DNA from: Tubiluchus corallicola
Lineage: Eukaryota; Priapulida; Priapulimorpha; Priapulimorphida; Tubiluchidae
Reading direction: 5' to 3'
Length of the DNA: 64,000 nt
NCBI GenBank assembly: GCA_030141605.1
Contig: JAQGDQ010000333.1
Span: 186,001-250,000 of the forward strand
Position numbers and translations under genes: made by a program
Notes under the pieces: model-generated
The model's database searches: none
Told to the model about the DNA's origin: nothing
What the model saw: only the letters and a program-made list of their open reading frames with translations
In this document: positions 12,383 to 25,700 of the stretch, piece by piece
Layout: every line of letters starts with the position of its first letter
Numbering within the stretch: the first letter of the stretch is position 1

Positions 12383-12846
12383 CTAATTACTGTTTATCCA
12401 GTTTAAGGAGCAAGTCTGCTACCAACTAGTGCTATAAAATTTCCCTTATTTCTGGTTTAATCTCTAATACACCAATTCGCTATGTTAACACCTTTAATGT
12501 GATTGCGAAGTTCCGTAAAAGTTATGCACCGCATAAATGATTTGTCAACCCAGCACCCTACTGGCGATAAATATTTTCAACAGTAACATGGACACAACAT
12601 ACGCACACAATTTTCTAATTACTGTTTATCCAGTTTAAGGAGCAAGTCTGCTACCAACTAGTGCTATAAAATTTCCCTTATTTCTGGTTTAATCTCTAAT
12701 ACACCAATTCGCTATGTTAACACCTTTAATGTGATTGCGAAGTTCCGTAAAAGTTATGCACCGCATAAATGATTTGTCAACCCAGCACCCTACTGGCGAT
12801 AAATATTTTCAACAGTAACATGGACACAACATACGCACACAATTTC
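12383..12846. repeat. Exact tandem duplication, 232-bp unit, two copies
   Basis: 12383-12614 and 12615-12846 read identically from CTAATTACTGTTTATCC to CGCACACAATTT. Either a very recent duplication or an assembly artefact. Confidence 0.9.
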
Positions 12847-12849
12847 GGT

Positions 12850-13629
12850 TATAGTGTTTCTAAACACAAACAATATTTTAGCAGTTTAGTTTATTTTTAC
12901 ATTGTAAATGATATTAGATTAGTTCCAAAAAACTATGCCAAAATATCTCTGTATTCTTTGTACATAGTACCACGTACGTTTTGCATAGTAATAGCATTAC
13001 TATCTAAATTGCAATAAATAAAGATCGAACCAAGGTGAACAACAGGCAAAAACTAAATCTGAAGTTTTGAACTAAGAAACTTTACTGCATTCAGTGACCA
13101 TTATACAAGACCATTTTGTATACTTATGTTTCAATGAAACATACATGGAAACAACAAAAACCTCAGATTCGGATTCGATTCATTTTCGGAAATGAAGTAA
13201 AAATCATCTTCGAATTCACTTTGATTTCTGAATTTAAGCTTTGTCCCACTCCTATGCTATACATAGTAGAGGTACAGTGGAAGAATCAGCTTGATTTACA
13301 TTACATCATTATATACTATAACAATCAGATTTTTGAGAATTGGTTTTCTACAAATTTTAAATGTTATTTCCACGTTAAATGTTTATATATACTTGCACAT
13401 AGCATATCTTTCATTTTGTAACTTTTGTACTTGCATTATCCGCGCTTTTGAAATTACTTTATTAAAAAATGGTAAGTTTGTCTTCGTCAGTATTGAATAT
13501 TAATTTATTGATGTCAAATTGTTATGCAAGTTTAGTAATCTCATGTATTATCAGTAGCATGAAAACCGTATAGTTGAGAACCGAGAATAAACCTCAATTA
13601 GTAATTTAGAATTTTTTTACTTTTCACAG
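12850..13629 (+). promoter_or_regulatory. Probable IFT140 upstream region with 5' UTR splice acceptor
   Basis: No coding signal. TTTTTTTACTTTTCACAG ends at 13629, 8 bases before the start codon, and looks like a strong 3' splice site. The transcript start and first noncoding exon are therefore probably further upstream, but I cannot place them. Confidence 0.4.
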
Positions 13630-13637
13630 AGTTTACA

Positions 13638-13790
13638 ATGGCTGTTTATTTTGATACAAAAATTGAACCAGCATATCCTGGTAGCAACAACTATTTTATT
13701 GATTGGCACAGTGCAGGTAGAATACTAGCTGTGGCATCCTATCACAGTGAACATGGTGGAGCGGTGAATTTATATTGTTATTTAGACGAT
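13638..13790 (+). CDS. IFT140: IFT140 coding exon 1 (residues 1-51)
   Basis: Start codon at 13638; donor GTAAGT at 13791; ends in phase 0. The exon probably begins at 13630, after a TTTTCACAG acceptor, so 8 bases of 5' UTR belong to it. It encodes the first WD40 blade, including [14 protein letters not shown]. Confidence 0.93.
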
Positions 13791-16700
13791 GTAAGTAGTA
13801 TTTTTGTGATATAATTAGTGACTTAACATGCAAACCATAATTTGAATGTGTTAGCTTCATTTAGTCGATTTTTTTAGATATCTTTTGCGGGTAATAAATG
13901 TGCTATTTTGCGGAAATTTTTGCAAGACTTTTTAATTGTTACCTGTGTTAACATCTTTATAACAAAAATTCTTCACTTTTTGAATGGATGGTATTAAGTG
14001 TGACAAATACGATTAAAATCTTGAAAAGCCTCAAAAGATACTCTTTAAAAACATCTTGCCCACAATCCAAAACCGCAGGAATTTTGTTCTAATTTCTTAA
14101 ATATATGTTTACATAATAAGGGTGGTACAAAATTCTTCACTATTTTAATACTAGACATTATATTGATCTGTTTTCATTGGAATGTTACCTTACAGGACAA
14201 TAAGATGTATGTAAATGCTGGATGACGAAAATTTTCGTTGTTTGATGATTATGTGTTTGCAACAGGTCCATTTCTATGGTGAAATGAACACAAGACACCA
14301 TTTAGTGCTGTCTTGGCTTGGAGTGCAGAGAAGTGCTCTTAATAACAAAATTTTTGTGTTTCTTATTTTTTAGTTTAACACTTTGCAAAATTTTAGGCCA
14401 CACATCTTAGTGAATCTGTCCTTCACCAGACATCAGCTCCAGCTTCAATAAATTGGCATCCATCGAAGAAAATCCTTGCTATTGGTTGGGTAAATGGCAA
14501 TCTTACTATATGGCAGGAGGAGGGCAACAGGTCCACAAACATTAATAGCATTCATTCCAGTGTAGTGTCTGTGTTAGAGTGGAATCCAACTGGTACAAGG
14601 CTACTGTCAGCAGATAATGTAAGCTTCATAGAGCCAATGAGCAAATTATTTTATTTTATTTCTGTAAATGCAATACTTTCAAAATCGCTGTTTTCTTACA
14701 TTTAATTAGAGTGCAGTGTTTTATTTAGGCACGTTGTAATAATGAAATTGAGTGCCCTTGAAACAATTATAACTTGAACTGTTTATAATTTGCAGTTTAA
14801 AAAAGTCTAACTAATTCTTCTTTTAATGATGTCCTATTTAGTGAAATTTTGTTCTAACAATAGTGAGATTTAAACTTTGTGCAAACTACTAGAAGTGACC
14901 ATTAATAATGAATGTCTGTTAAGAAATTAAAGCGAGTTTCATTAGTGCATTTAAATTAAATTGTAAAACATTGGCAAAAAACTGCTGTTAGCTTGGTAAA
15001 ATTAAATTATGTTACATTTGTGTAACATGCTTGTGTTGTGTTATTATAGAATGGCGTAGTTGTTGTCTGGAAAGTAGATCCACGTGGTCAAATACAACAG
15101 CCACCTGTACATCAACATGAAGTGACAGAGGCAATTGTACAGTGTGTATTTAAGCCCAGTCCTCCTATTGATCCTGACACGTATGTACTAAATTTTGCAT
15201 ATTTTCCCAAATAACTATGTTAAACTGTATAAATGGCAGCCGAACTTTAGAATTACTAGTGATGTGTAAGGAAGAGAGCCCATATCTAAATTTTGGTTGT
15301 AGAATGACTTGTTTACTGCTGATTTTTATGTATTGCCAACTGTAAGAGCAAATTTTTTTCAAGGCGGAAGAAATAACAATAATAAGAACTAATATCATTG
15401 TCATATCAAGTAAATGATAGGTGTAAATGACATTAAATTTTTTGAGCATACAATTGTCAGAGATTTTGAAATTGCAATAAGTTGTTGAAAGTTCTTGTTT
15501 GGCCCAAATACCAAATGTAATGGAAATAGCAATGATTTTTAAATTAAAATTCAAAGTGTATTTTTTGTAATTTGCCACTGCTAATTGGTGGAAAACAGTT
15601 AACTTTTAATAAATTGACATAAAATTATTATTCAATGTATTAAACTGAATTTCTTAACTGGATCTAGTTGAAATAAGACTTGATGAATAAGTTTTTTTTA
15701 TTAAAATTACATCAGCTTTATGTTTATGCAGATGTATCATTCACATGTGTGTGGCTATTACTAATTCCAGTCTTTGACTGATAAAAACTATTCTAAAACC
15801 TTTAACATTTTTGTATCAATTTTGGGATGGCACAATTAAACATTTTCCATTTTGCACTACAGTAAGACCTTGCTTAACGACGCTAATACGGTCCAGCAAA
15901 ATGCGACATTACGTGAAACAATGTTAAACTAAGCCAAGACCATATTAAGTAATGTAACAGAACTGAAATACATTCCAGAGACAAAAAATCAATACTGCTT
16001 CTTAAATCATATAAGTTAAATAGTCTATGAGTTTTATTCATTTTTCTGCTGGTTAATGCCTTCCTGCTTGCCTGAAACCACCTATATATTTTACTTACCA
16101 ATACCTAGCTATAGCGGTTTCTCATTCACTAACTTTAATCCTAGACAAGGGTTAAACGATAAACACTGCAGAGTCAAAGTCAAGCCTTGGGGTGACCTTG
16201 GGAATTTTACCTACATACACTTAGTCTGGCTGCTATAGCAACAGGTTGCAGACAAAATTCCTTGCATAAAATTTACTTGTTGGTAACTTGATAATTGAAA
16301 CTTCTAGTAAGACAGTAGTAGCATCAGTAGTCAGTCACAAAGGAAAAACATGTATAATAATTGCACTGTTTGCATTACTAGTGTGGTTTTAGAACAGAAT
16401 ATCACAATTTGTGCTGTTTTAGTGCATCAAATTAGCTAAAGATTTTGTTGATCAAATAAAAATTTGCCTTGAGCAAAGTAAAAAAAATCGTAATTAAAGC
16501 GAAACATGCATTGTTACGTGAAAAAGCTGTCAAATGATCAGTGTCGTTAAAATGAACCATTGCTAAATGGGGAGTTGTTAAACGAGGATTTACTGTATTA
16601 AATGCAAAGTAAGTTAACTTGTTTTGTGCTATGGTAGTTGAATTTGTATTTAGACGAGTGGGTATAAATAACAAGTATGTCATAGTTTTAAATGAGTGGT

Positions 16701-19700
16701 GTGGGCTTGCCTTATGAAAGTGTGAGTCTAGTGCAATATTTGCATTGCATTTATTACTGTTTGCTCAAAAATGTGCGAGAATAAAGACATCCATGTACCT
16801 AAATATTTATGTTGTTCAGATGTGATCTTTTATTCAATTTTGGCTATTCAAATAATTACTGTTTAAATATAGTTTCAACATTATGTTTCTGGGGTTTCCT
16901 GATCTTGTGTACATATTTATGTTCTTGCATATATTTATGTAGTGTTTCACTTACAGGACATCTTTTAATTATTTTCTTACTAATACACAGGGACATGACA
17001 AGTTTAGCTAGAGCAGCAGTGAGTGGAGATGAGAGTGCATTAGACATGTTCACTTGGAATAAAAAAACTAAATTGTCATCTGCATCCACAGAAAGTTTAA
17101 CATGCTACTTGTCTGGGGTGTCAGGTAATGTATGTTATAAAACTTTGATGCATGTATCTGGTGATTGTGGTTTTCCTATACTTGACCACAAAGTCAGGCA
17201 GCTCCTCTGAGCAGCTCCTTTTAATTTGATGCTTAAGATATCTCAGTTTAAAGAAGGTATTAAAGTCATTGAAAAATTTTGGTTGCTTTAAGAACATTGA
17301 ATACTATGTGTGCAGTCTATCACAAGTGGCTTCCTTCCTGACATTAGAAAATGCCTGCTGAATGCTTTATGATTGTGTGCATTTGACAGAGTTTTTAAGG
17401 TGCTACTTTAAAATGTAAGGCCATTAGCCATGTATCTGGCTATTTGTATTCTAAAAAACACTCTGGCCAGTCAGTACAAAAAGCTGTACTTATACATCAA
17501 TCTCTCTACGAAAAATTTTTAGATTTTTTAATAAATGATATCTTTTTAAGATTTTTCACTTGTTTCAAGTCGTTTTAATACTTTTGTAAGTTACAATTTG
17601 ATACTTGATTTATACTTGATTTTAAAATGGCAATTTATTTGTTCTCAAAATAATAACTTTCTTAACGCTAATTTTAAATGAAGCACTGAGATCTGGAAGG
17701 CTGCTTCTAAAGGAAGCGAAAGGAAAAACATGAAAGAACCAAGTTACAGTACCAGGTATTAATAAAGTGTTCTACCTGCTAAAGCCAAATTTATCTTGAA
17801 TGTCACAGGATTTGAAAAATGTTGCTTGTATGAAGAACTGGAGTGGTTTCATGTGCGGTAGAAGCTCATTGAAGATGTTTTTCTCATTTTAGCTGCAATA
17901 TATATTTTCCATGTTGCAGTTAATAGCAAATTTTGATATCTAATTTAGGTGGTGTTTATCTTGTTAACGAGTCAGGAGAATGCATGCAGATTTTCAAAGC
18001 TGACGAGCCAGTCAAGAAATTGTTATTTTTTGAGGATAAGCCAATCCTTGTTGTCATTACAAGTTCTTTCATGTTATGTCAATATGATGTGTATCCAGAT
18101 GGATCACTGTTAGAGATATCCAAGGTTTGTGATTTATCTTCTACGTCTTTTCCAAGTTGATTCTTGAATTATTCATTGGCTCAACATGTTTCCTTGTGCA
18201 TAATTATACAGAATTTTAATCTTTGGATTATACTATGAACTTAGGCATTTTTGTATAAATTTTGTAGTAGTATCATTAAGAATTTACCATTTCTTTATTA
18301 AAATTTTTTTACTCATTTGTATAAATTTTACATTTTATATAAATTGGCATTTTTGAAAAGCACCGTTTGTCTCTAGTTGATATCCTTTGTAACACCTATT
18401 TGTTTAAATAATAGTGATCATCAGCTTTTTCTGAGGGTTAAGTGTTTTGATTTTTCTAGTACAGTTGATACTTTAAAAAAAGCTCTTAACATACATGTGT
18501 AACTTATAATTAGAGGCTGAAGCTAAGCAGTTGCAACTATATCATCTTACTCACTGAAATCAGCTAGCTCGGCTGAGGTTGTGATTTTTTTAGCTAAATA
18601 AATGGTAAATTGTAAGTTTGGTAAATTGTTAGTTAACTGTTAGTTATGTAGACATTTTTTTAAATAATTCGTGTTGCTTATACACAGAGAAAAGCTGATG
18701 TACAAATTCAAATGATGAATTTTTTGTTTTTATAAAAAAGCAATGACTTGATTGCAAATGTAATTTAAATGCAACTCTTGGCGAGGTTGATCTTGAACAC
18801 CAAAATTATCCGATATGTGTGACTGGCGTTGCCTATTTTTGTATTTAATTTGAATTGACCAGCTTTCTCTGTCAGTTATCTCTGGTTATCTCTGTCAACA
18901 CAAGCATTAGCTAACCGTGAATTTGCGATGCATTTGCCATATTTCAACCAGTGAATTACAGTGTCACATGATTATCGTGAGAGGGAAAATGTTTGCACCA
19001 GTGAAAAATGCCGGCTAGCTCGACTCCCATCATTGAGTGGCTGGTGCGAATAAAGCTGGGTTTCTTGTTGGCTAGGTGTCTGTAGAATTAAACCATCTGG
19101 AGCCCTGCTGAAACGGCGCAGCTCTGGGCGCTACTTATAATAGTTTTTAATCCTACACTTAGCATGATAAGCATTTGTATGTGCTTGTGTCGTACAACAC
19201 CCGATTTGACCATTTTAAGTCTTCATTAATTTCATGTTCATCTGCCTAGAAGCTAAATTATTTAGAAACCAATGTTTCAAGTTTAAGGAAATATTTCTAG
19301 GCACTGCAAGAAATAGCAACAGAGTTAACCGCTCTATTTATGGCAAATTGTGTAGTTACTGCATTACTACTACATTACTATTTTATGTTTAAAAAGCAGT
19401 ACTGTTTTATGTTTCATAAATAATGATATATTAAGTAACAGAAGTCAGAATGCCTTTTTAAGTCTTAACAGTTTCTTCAATTTTGCTTTAGAAGCTTTCA
19501 TCAACTTCATCGGCTGTACCAGTTTTACCTTTTACAGTAATTTTATTGTTGTATCTCTCTGTACAGCTGATGAAGTCCAAGGCAGATGAAAACTTCTGAA
19601 GGAAAATGAAGAATTTGTTGACATGTAAAGAGCATTATGATCATAGCAAGTCTCAGAAGAGAACCATCTTATTTTCACGTATATATAAATGTAAACAACT

Positions 19701-22700
19701 CAAAATTTTAGAATTTGTATAATGTTAGACTTATGCAAGATAATCATTTTTCTTCCATTCTAATCATTGCATGCTTAATAATGTTATTAAACACTTTTGT
19801 CATTAGATAACACATACATTTATTATTTACTATGAATGAATGGTGGTTTCCTTTAACAACTTTTCCCTAGAATGTTCGCTTTTCACTTTTCTCTAACAAC
19901 TTTCTTGGAATGCGGAAGAGTCGATTAAAGATGGGCTTGCCGTATGGTATTTTGTTAAGATGATCTATAGTATCATATGCCTGTTGCTGTGCTATAATAA
20001 CTATATTGAAATTACATTAGATAAGTGTTTTTTCACTTTTTGCAAGATTGTAGTTAATGCTTATTTTGGTATTTACCCACAGGTAAAGTTAAGCGGTCGC
20101 CCGCAAGAAGCAGAGATAATTTGGGCTGGAAAGGGAGTGTTAGCAACTGCAACTGGAGAAAAAGTTATCAGGTAGAAACTTCTTTTAAAGTATGCTTTTT
20201 TATACACTTTGTGAAACATTGAGTATGTTCCAAAATATAACTTTGATGTGAAATTTTCTTTTTGTCCTTTTGATACAGTTTTGATGAGTGTTACCACTTC
20301 AGAAATACTGGAATTTGATTGCAATCACTTATGTTTTGAAGTACTTCTGGAAAAGTTTCTAGAAACACCTCGTATAAAATTATTATTGTTATCATTTATT
20401 ACGTATTCATAAGTACAATATATATTTTGCAGAAAAAAGTGCAAAGTTGCAATTACAGAGCAGTAACAAAAAAGGAAAATGTAATGGATTAGTAGAAAGT
20501 GCGTTTCTAGGTTACTATGAACTTTAATAAGATTTAATTATTAGTTAGAGGATCAGTGATTGCAGGTCGGTTTACTTTGCTTTAATTTTATTTGTAAACT
20601 GAAGTAGTCAACAAATTTTGTTTGGTATATACTAAAGAAATGAACTTTAATGCTTGTAGGATGTGGGATCTTGATAATGGAGAAAACTTTGTACTTTCAT
20701 TAGAAAGTCAACCAGCCTTTGCTGCAAACGAAAATGTGATTTGTGTAGCTTATTGCAAAACTAAAGGTAAGTGATTAAGTTTGGTTTGGGGTATTGGTGC
20801 AATAAAGTGTAGACTTACTCAATCGCTTGTAGCAAGTTTCAGTTAAACTGGAGACATTTTATGACTGATAAAACCTATCGATGGTATTAACTAGCTTTTA
20901 CATCTCAGTTTTTCCTTGTTTTTACAGGTAGTCATCAACTTACTGCCAATGCGGCTTATGACAGTTCGACTTTACGACCTGACCGCAATTTAATTAATTA
21001 ATTGTACAAAACCAATTAAAACTTCTTAATATTTCCTTCTATTTTTTAACAATTTAACTTTAATTCGCTATCTTTTTCAATAAATTCATTGTAGGCGTTG
21101 CCATACTTTGTGCATGTACGCTCGCAACGTCTTGCATGTATCAGTGCACGGTTTTAATGTACATTTCCAACTTGTGTCCATATCGTCTTATGACGCCTAC
21201 TTGCGGTCATAAGTTGACGCCTACTTGCATTAGGGTTGGGGTTCACCAAAAAAAGTACTAAAATGTATTGTCAGTATTGTGCCTAACAAAATACTTAACA
21301 TCTGTTTCCCACATAAGGCTAGAAACTGCCACATAAGCCTCTTGGGTTTATCGAAAGTGTTGTTCCTGAGCTGGCTAGTGGAAGTAACAACCTGATTTTA
21401 GTAAAAGGACCAGTTTATCTATTTAAGTTAATTGATTGCTGTGCACACCCAAAGTTATGATCTTATGATCTGTTATGATCTCTTACAAGATTTTTTGTTG
21501 ATAAAAATACCTGCCAGCACCCACATAAGTCATCTGCAACTCTTTAGCCATAACATGGTCATGATCATGCACTTCTATCTAATAAAAATATGAACGTAAA
21601 AATTAATATAGCTGTCCCAAAATCTACATTGTGAAAAGCAAACAACTCAATTTCTAAATAGTAAATTTATAGATCGGCTGGCATATAGTCTGCCCCTAGA
21701 ATTATTTTGAACAGGTCCTTGTAGTTACTCACTTACATTGTTGCTCAAGTGTTGATGCAATGGCTTCTCTTATTGCCATGCACAGGCATTAGTCAGAGAA
21801 TGAATTGTATTGGAATAAAGTGATAACTTCATTTTTTCAGTCATTTAGCAATGTACTACACAATCTGTAAGTTTGCTATTTAGACATTGAGTTATTTGCT
21901 TTTCACAATATGGATATTTATATTAATTGTTATACATTATATTTTTGTTAGGTAGAATTATTGTTATTGTCAAAACGTTGCAGAATATGTGTTGGAACAA
22001 ATAATCATGCTTGTTCTTAAATGGGTGTTGGCAGTTATTTTTGTCTTAAGAATTTGCTTTCCCCAACACCAGTCAGATTATTTATTGAATACTAAGCATG
22101 TTCTTTGGTCATCTAAACAGGCATTTGTCTTTCAGGATAGCTCCAATTTGTTTTGTGAGGTTGAGGTTTTTGTTAAATTTTCATGCCATTTAATTCAATC
22201 GGAAAAATTTATCCCAGAGTTTTCAGATCGTTGGTCCGATCATACCCTTTAAGACTACAAGTGTGTGAGTCTTATGACTTTCACATTAAATTTTTTGGGC
22301 ATGATAGATTCACTATTTTTTCTGCAGTAATTTTATGCAGTAAATTGTTCTGTACTGTTACACATTGTTTTTGTACCCTCCCCCCAGCAAAAGTTTATGT
22401 ACTACATGTAGTTAATAATTTCTTATTGGCCTTATACATGTTTGCTATACATGTCTAAGTATGTGACACATGATCATTGTATTGGGCTTGATCTCTCGCA
22501 TTCCAAAGGGCTATTGTGCTTTGGCACTATGCGAATATTACCCACTGCTAGTGTTTAGCTTATCTCATAAGTATTGCTGACGAAATTCACTCTCAAGACT
22601 ACTAGGGATCACATGACAGGAATGCCGTGCTGAGTAGTTGTTAATTTTAGACTTTACAGGCTGCTTTGTCTTGCTGTAATATAGCTACTAGCTGTGTATA

Positions 22701-25700
22701 GTTTAATACAAAAAATAATCCTTACCCTGGAGTTGCTTGTTTATGATAAATCTAGGGCAAAATTAGGTTTAAAAGTTGCACTAAGTACTTGGAATTAAAA
22801 GAATGTTTTAATACATATTTTTCTGAGCTTCATTTCACATTGTCAAACCTCTCAAATTGTAGACAATAAATTTGTTTTTATTCAGAATATGCTCTCTTCA
22901 ATTTTCAGCTAACTCTTACAGTTTTGAAGATTTTTAAACATGTCCATGGTTTTAATAAAGCTGTTAGCAGTTAATGTTTTTACAGAAGTACTTGCTGGAG
23001 GCACTAGTCTTGGTAATGTGGCACTATGGTGGCACCATCCGGTGCCTCAGACTGATCGAGAACTTGAATGGAAACTTCAGGCTCCGGCTCCACTTGAGGG
23101 CATCATCAAGTCTATACGAGTTAGTAGTTTATCTCATCAGTTTTTGATACGAAATATACAACTTTTTCTTCTATGCTGTTAAACTTTGAGAACATATAAA
23201 ACTTCTGCATAACTATAACCACATAAATGCGTACATGTATAAAGGTGTGGTTTAACAGACACTGATTTATTTTCAGTGGGGGTCACATAACTTGTTAGCT
23301 ATCAGCACCGTCCATAGTGCATACATTTTAGAAGAGCAGGCATTGGTTTCACATTATTCAGGCAAGGTAAGCAATTTTACATTACTGAATGACAGCATTT
23401 TGAAATCATATTTCAGAATCCGAAGTTTTTCTCGAGATTAATAATAAGACATCATTAGTTATAATACAATTGTTAAGTATATTTTTAATCATTTTTAAGT
23501 TAGGTATTTGTTAAGAATAAGTTTTGTTCCAATTTTATTATCCTGTAGTAATTAATGTGTCTTTGCCCCATTATTAAAAGGTTGCAGCAGTGCAGATCTC
23601 TCCAGCACAGGTGTGGATTGAGCTGTTCTCAGCTGGTACATTTTACCAACTAAAAACTGATATTCAGGTTAAAGGCGTTTGTTGCTCTAAGGATAATATT
23701 TGCATGTGGAATGGCAAAAAAGTGCTAGTTTATGATGTGAGCAGTGATCCATGTGCTATTAAAATATGTGGTAAGTGATTTTATAATTTTAGTATATTTG
23801 TTAAATTTCTGGAAATTGTTTTTATGGCCATTAGTTTGCACCTTTTTAGTGTACATTTTGTTTTGTTTTAGCAGCTTAGCAACTTAGAAAAAATATTTGG
23901 TGATTTGAGTTACAGTTATATATGACAAAATATTGCATGGAGTGATGGAAGCTGTTTTTATGATCATATTTTATGCATACGTAAACTGAACTCATCTTGA
24001 AAACAAGAAATAATGTAATTTGTAATGTATATAAGTAAAAACGTGTGTCAGTGGATGAAGATATTTTGCAATTTTGAATTTTGTGTTTTAGTAACTAACA
24101 CGTGTTTGTAATCATTGAAATTTTAGGTACATTTGCAAGTGAAGCATATTCAGCCTGCATAAACGAGCAGACTTTATACTTGGTAGAACAGAGAAAAGTT
24201 CAAGTTAGAACATTTCAGGTTAGAGCAATGCTTAGTAATTTGTAACTTTAATTTAAATAATTACTTTTGCTTCATTAGGCTATTTTATGAATGGGATATA
24301 ATAATGTCACTCAGTATTTGTGAGTAATGTTCTTAATCTTTCTTTTTTGTTGTTTTTACATAGGGCACAATTAAGCAGACACTTATGTTTAGCGAAAATG
24401 AGGGTGATCCATTATGTTTGGACACTAATGGATTGTACCTAGTTGTAGGCACTTCTAATAGTTTTATCAAAGTCTGGGATCTCTCACGGAGGTATAATTT
24501 TGTGATTTTCTTCTGTCTTGAGCATTAAGTGTGTTGCAGCCTACGCAATGTTCATCAATTTGGAAACTTGTCTAATTTGTGTCAGTGGGTTCATATTGAT
24601 TTAAATCTTCATTTGTATAGTTTCTGATTCTGTGAGTTTTTTATAACTTTGCTGTTTTTGCAGAGAAGCCAGGCTTCATGTGAATCCAAAGTCCATAAAA
24701 GATCTAATTCCATTTTATGAGGACATTGCCAGTGTGAAAGTCAACTGTGCAGGCAATAAAGTCAGCATTATGTTGAGAACTGTAAGTGTCTTTTGCAGTA
24801 CTTTACTGCATCTGCAATGCCTTTTGTTTTATGCATATGTGCTGTTTTAAAGAAAAGATCATAATAAACAGTTTCAAAACTTAGAAGCACCTATTCTATA
24901 TTCTAATTAACAAATTTGAATAATATCATTTATAAAATAGTTTTTGTTACCTAAATCAGCTTTATTTTTAGGTCCCCTGACTTTTGTAAAGCGGGGTAAA
25001 AGTCAGTAAAGGGACCCATTGCCGTAGTGCGTCGTTTGTCGAACTTCGGGTGTCGTCCACAATTGACTTAATTTGGTATATTGAGCCAAAACCTTTGGTC
25101 TCAGGTCGTTGACCTTTGGCATGCAACAACCTTTGCATAAGATGCATGTATGAAAATGAATGAGGAACATGAATTTTCAAGTTATGTAGGATTTTGGACA
25201 TTTTGCTAAAAATCTATGTTATGTATGATGTAAACAAAATGTTTTTACAGTAATTTTGGACAGATAATATGACTTTCAAAAGTTCAGGGGTTGCTATGGT
25301 GTCGAAGGTCTTAATTTGACGGTTGCTAGGGTGTAGGTACAAAACAGATAAGGTACATATTCTTTGAAAATTTTGAGGCCAAACACATGCAATATACAGA
25401 AAACACTGTAATGCCAGAGTTTTGGACACTGTCAAAATTTTGGCCCACCCGGGGTCACCCAAAGGTCATCAACAGAGAATGTCTCAATCACATTAGATTA
25501 TATATCAAATTAAAGCTTGAGGTGAGGTGGGCTTGACACTAACAATTGTTGGCCCGCCTGGTGTCACCTAAAGGGCATCTACAGGGAATATGTCTACATG
25601 TTGTGTAATATATACAAATAAAGCCTATGCAGAGGCAGTTTGACGTAGTTCACGAGGGTCGTTGACAAATGACTTAATTTTCTTTATTTTGCCAAAATCT

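Noticed and set aside
18540-19030. tRNA-derived SINE (A-box-like TAGCTCGGCTGA at about 18565, B-box-like GCTCGACTCC at about 19018)
   Set aside because: The boxes are about 450 bases apart, far more than in a tRNA promoter, and no cloverleaf can be drawn.
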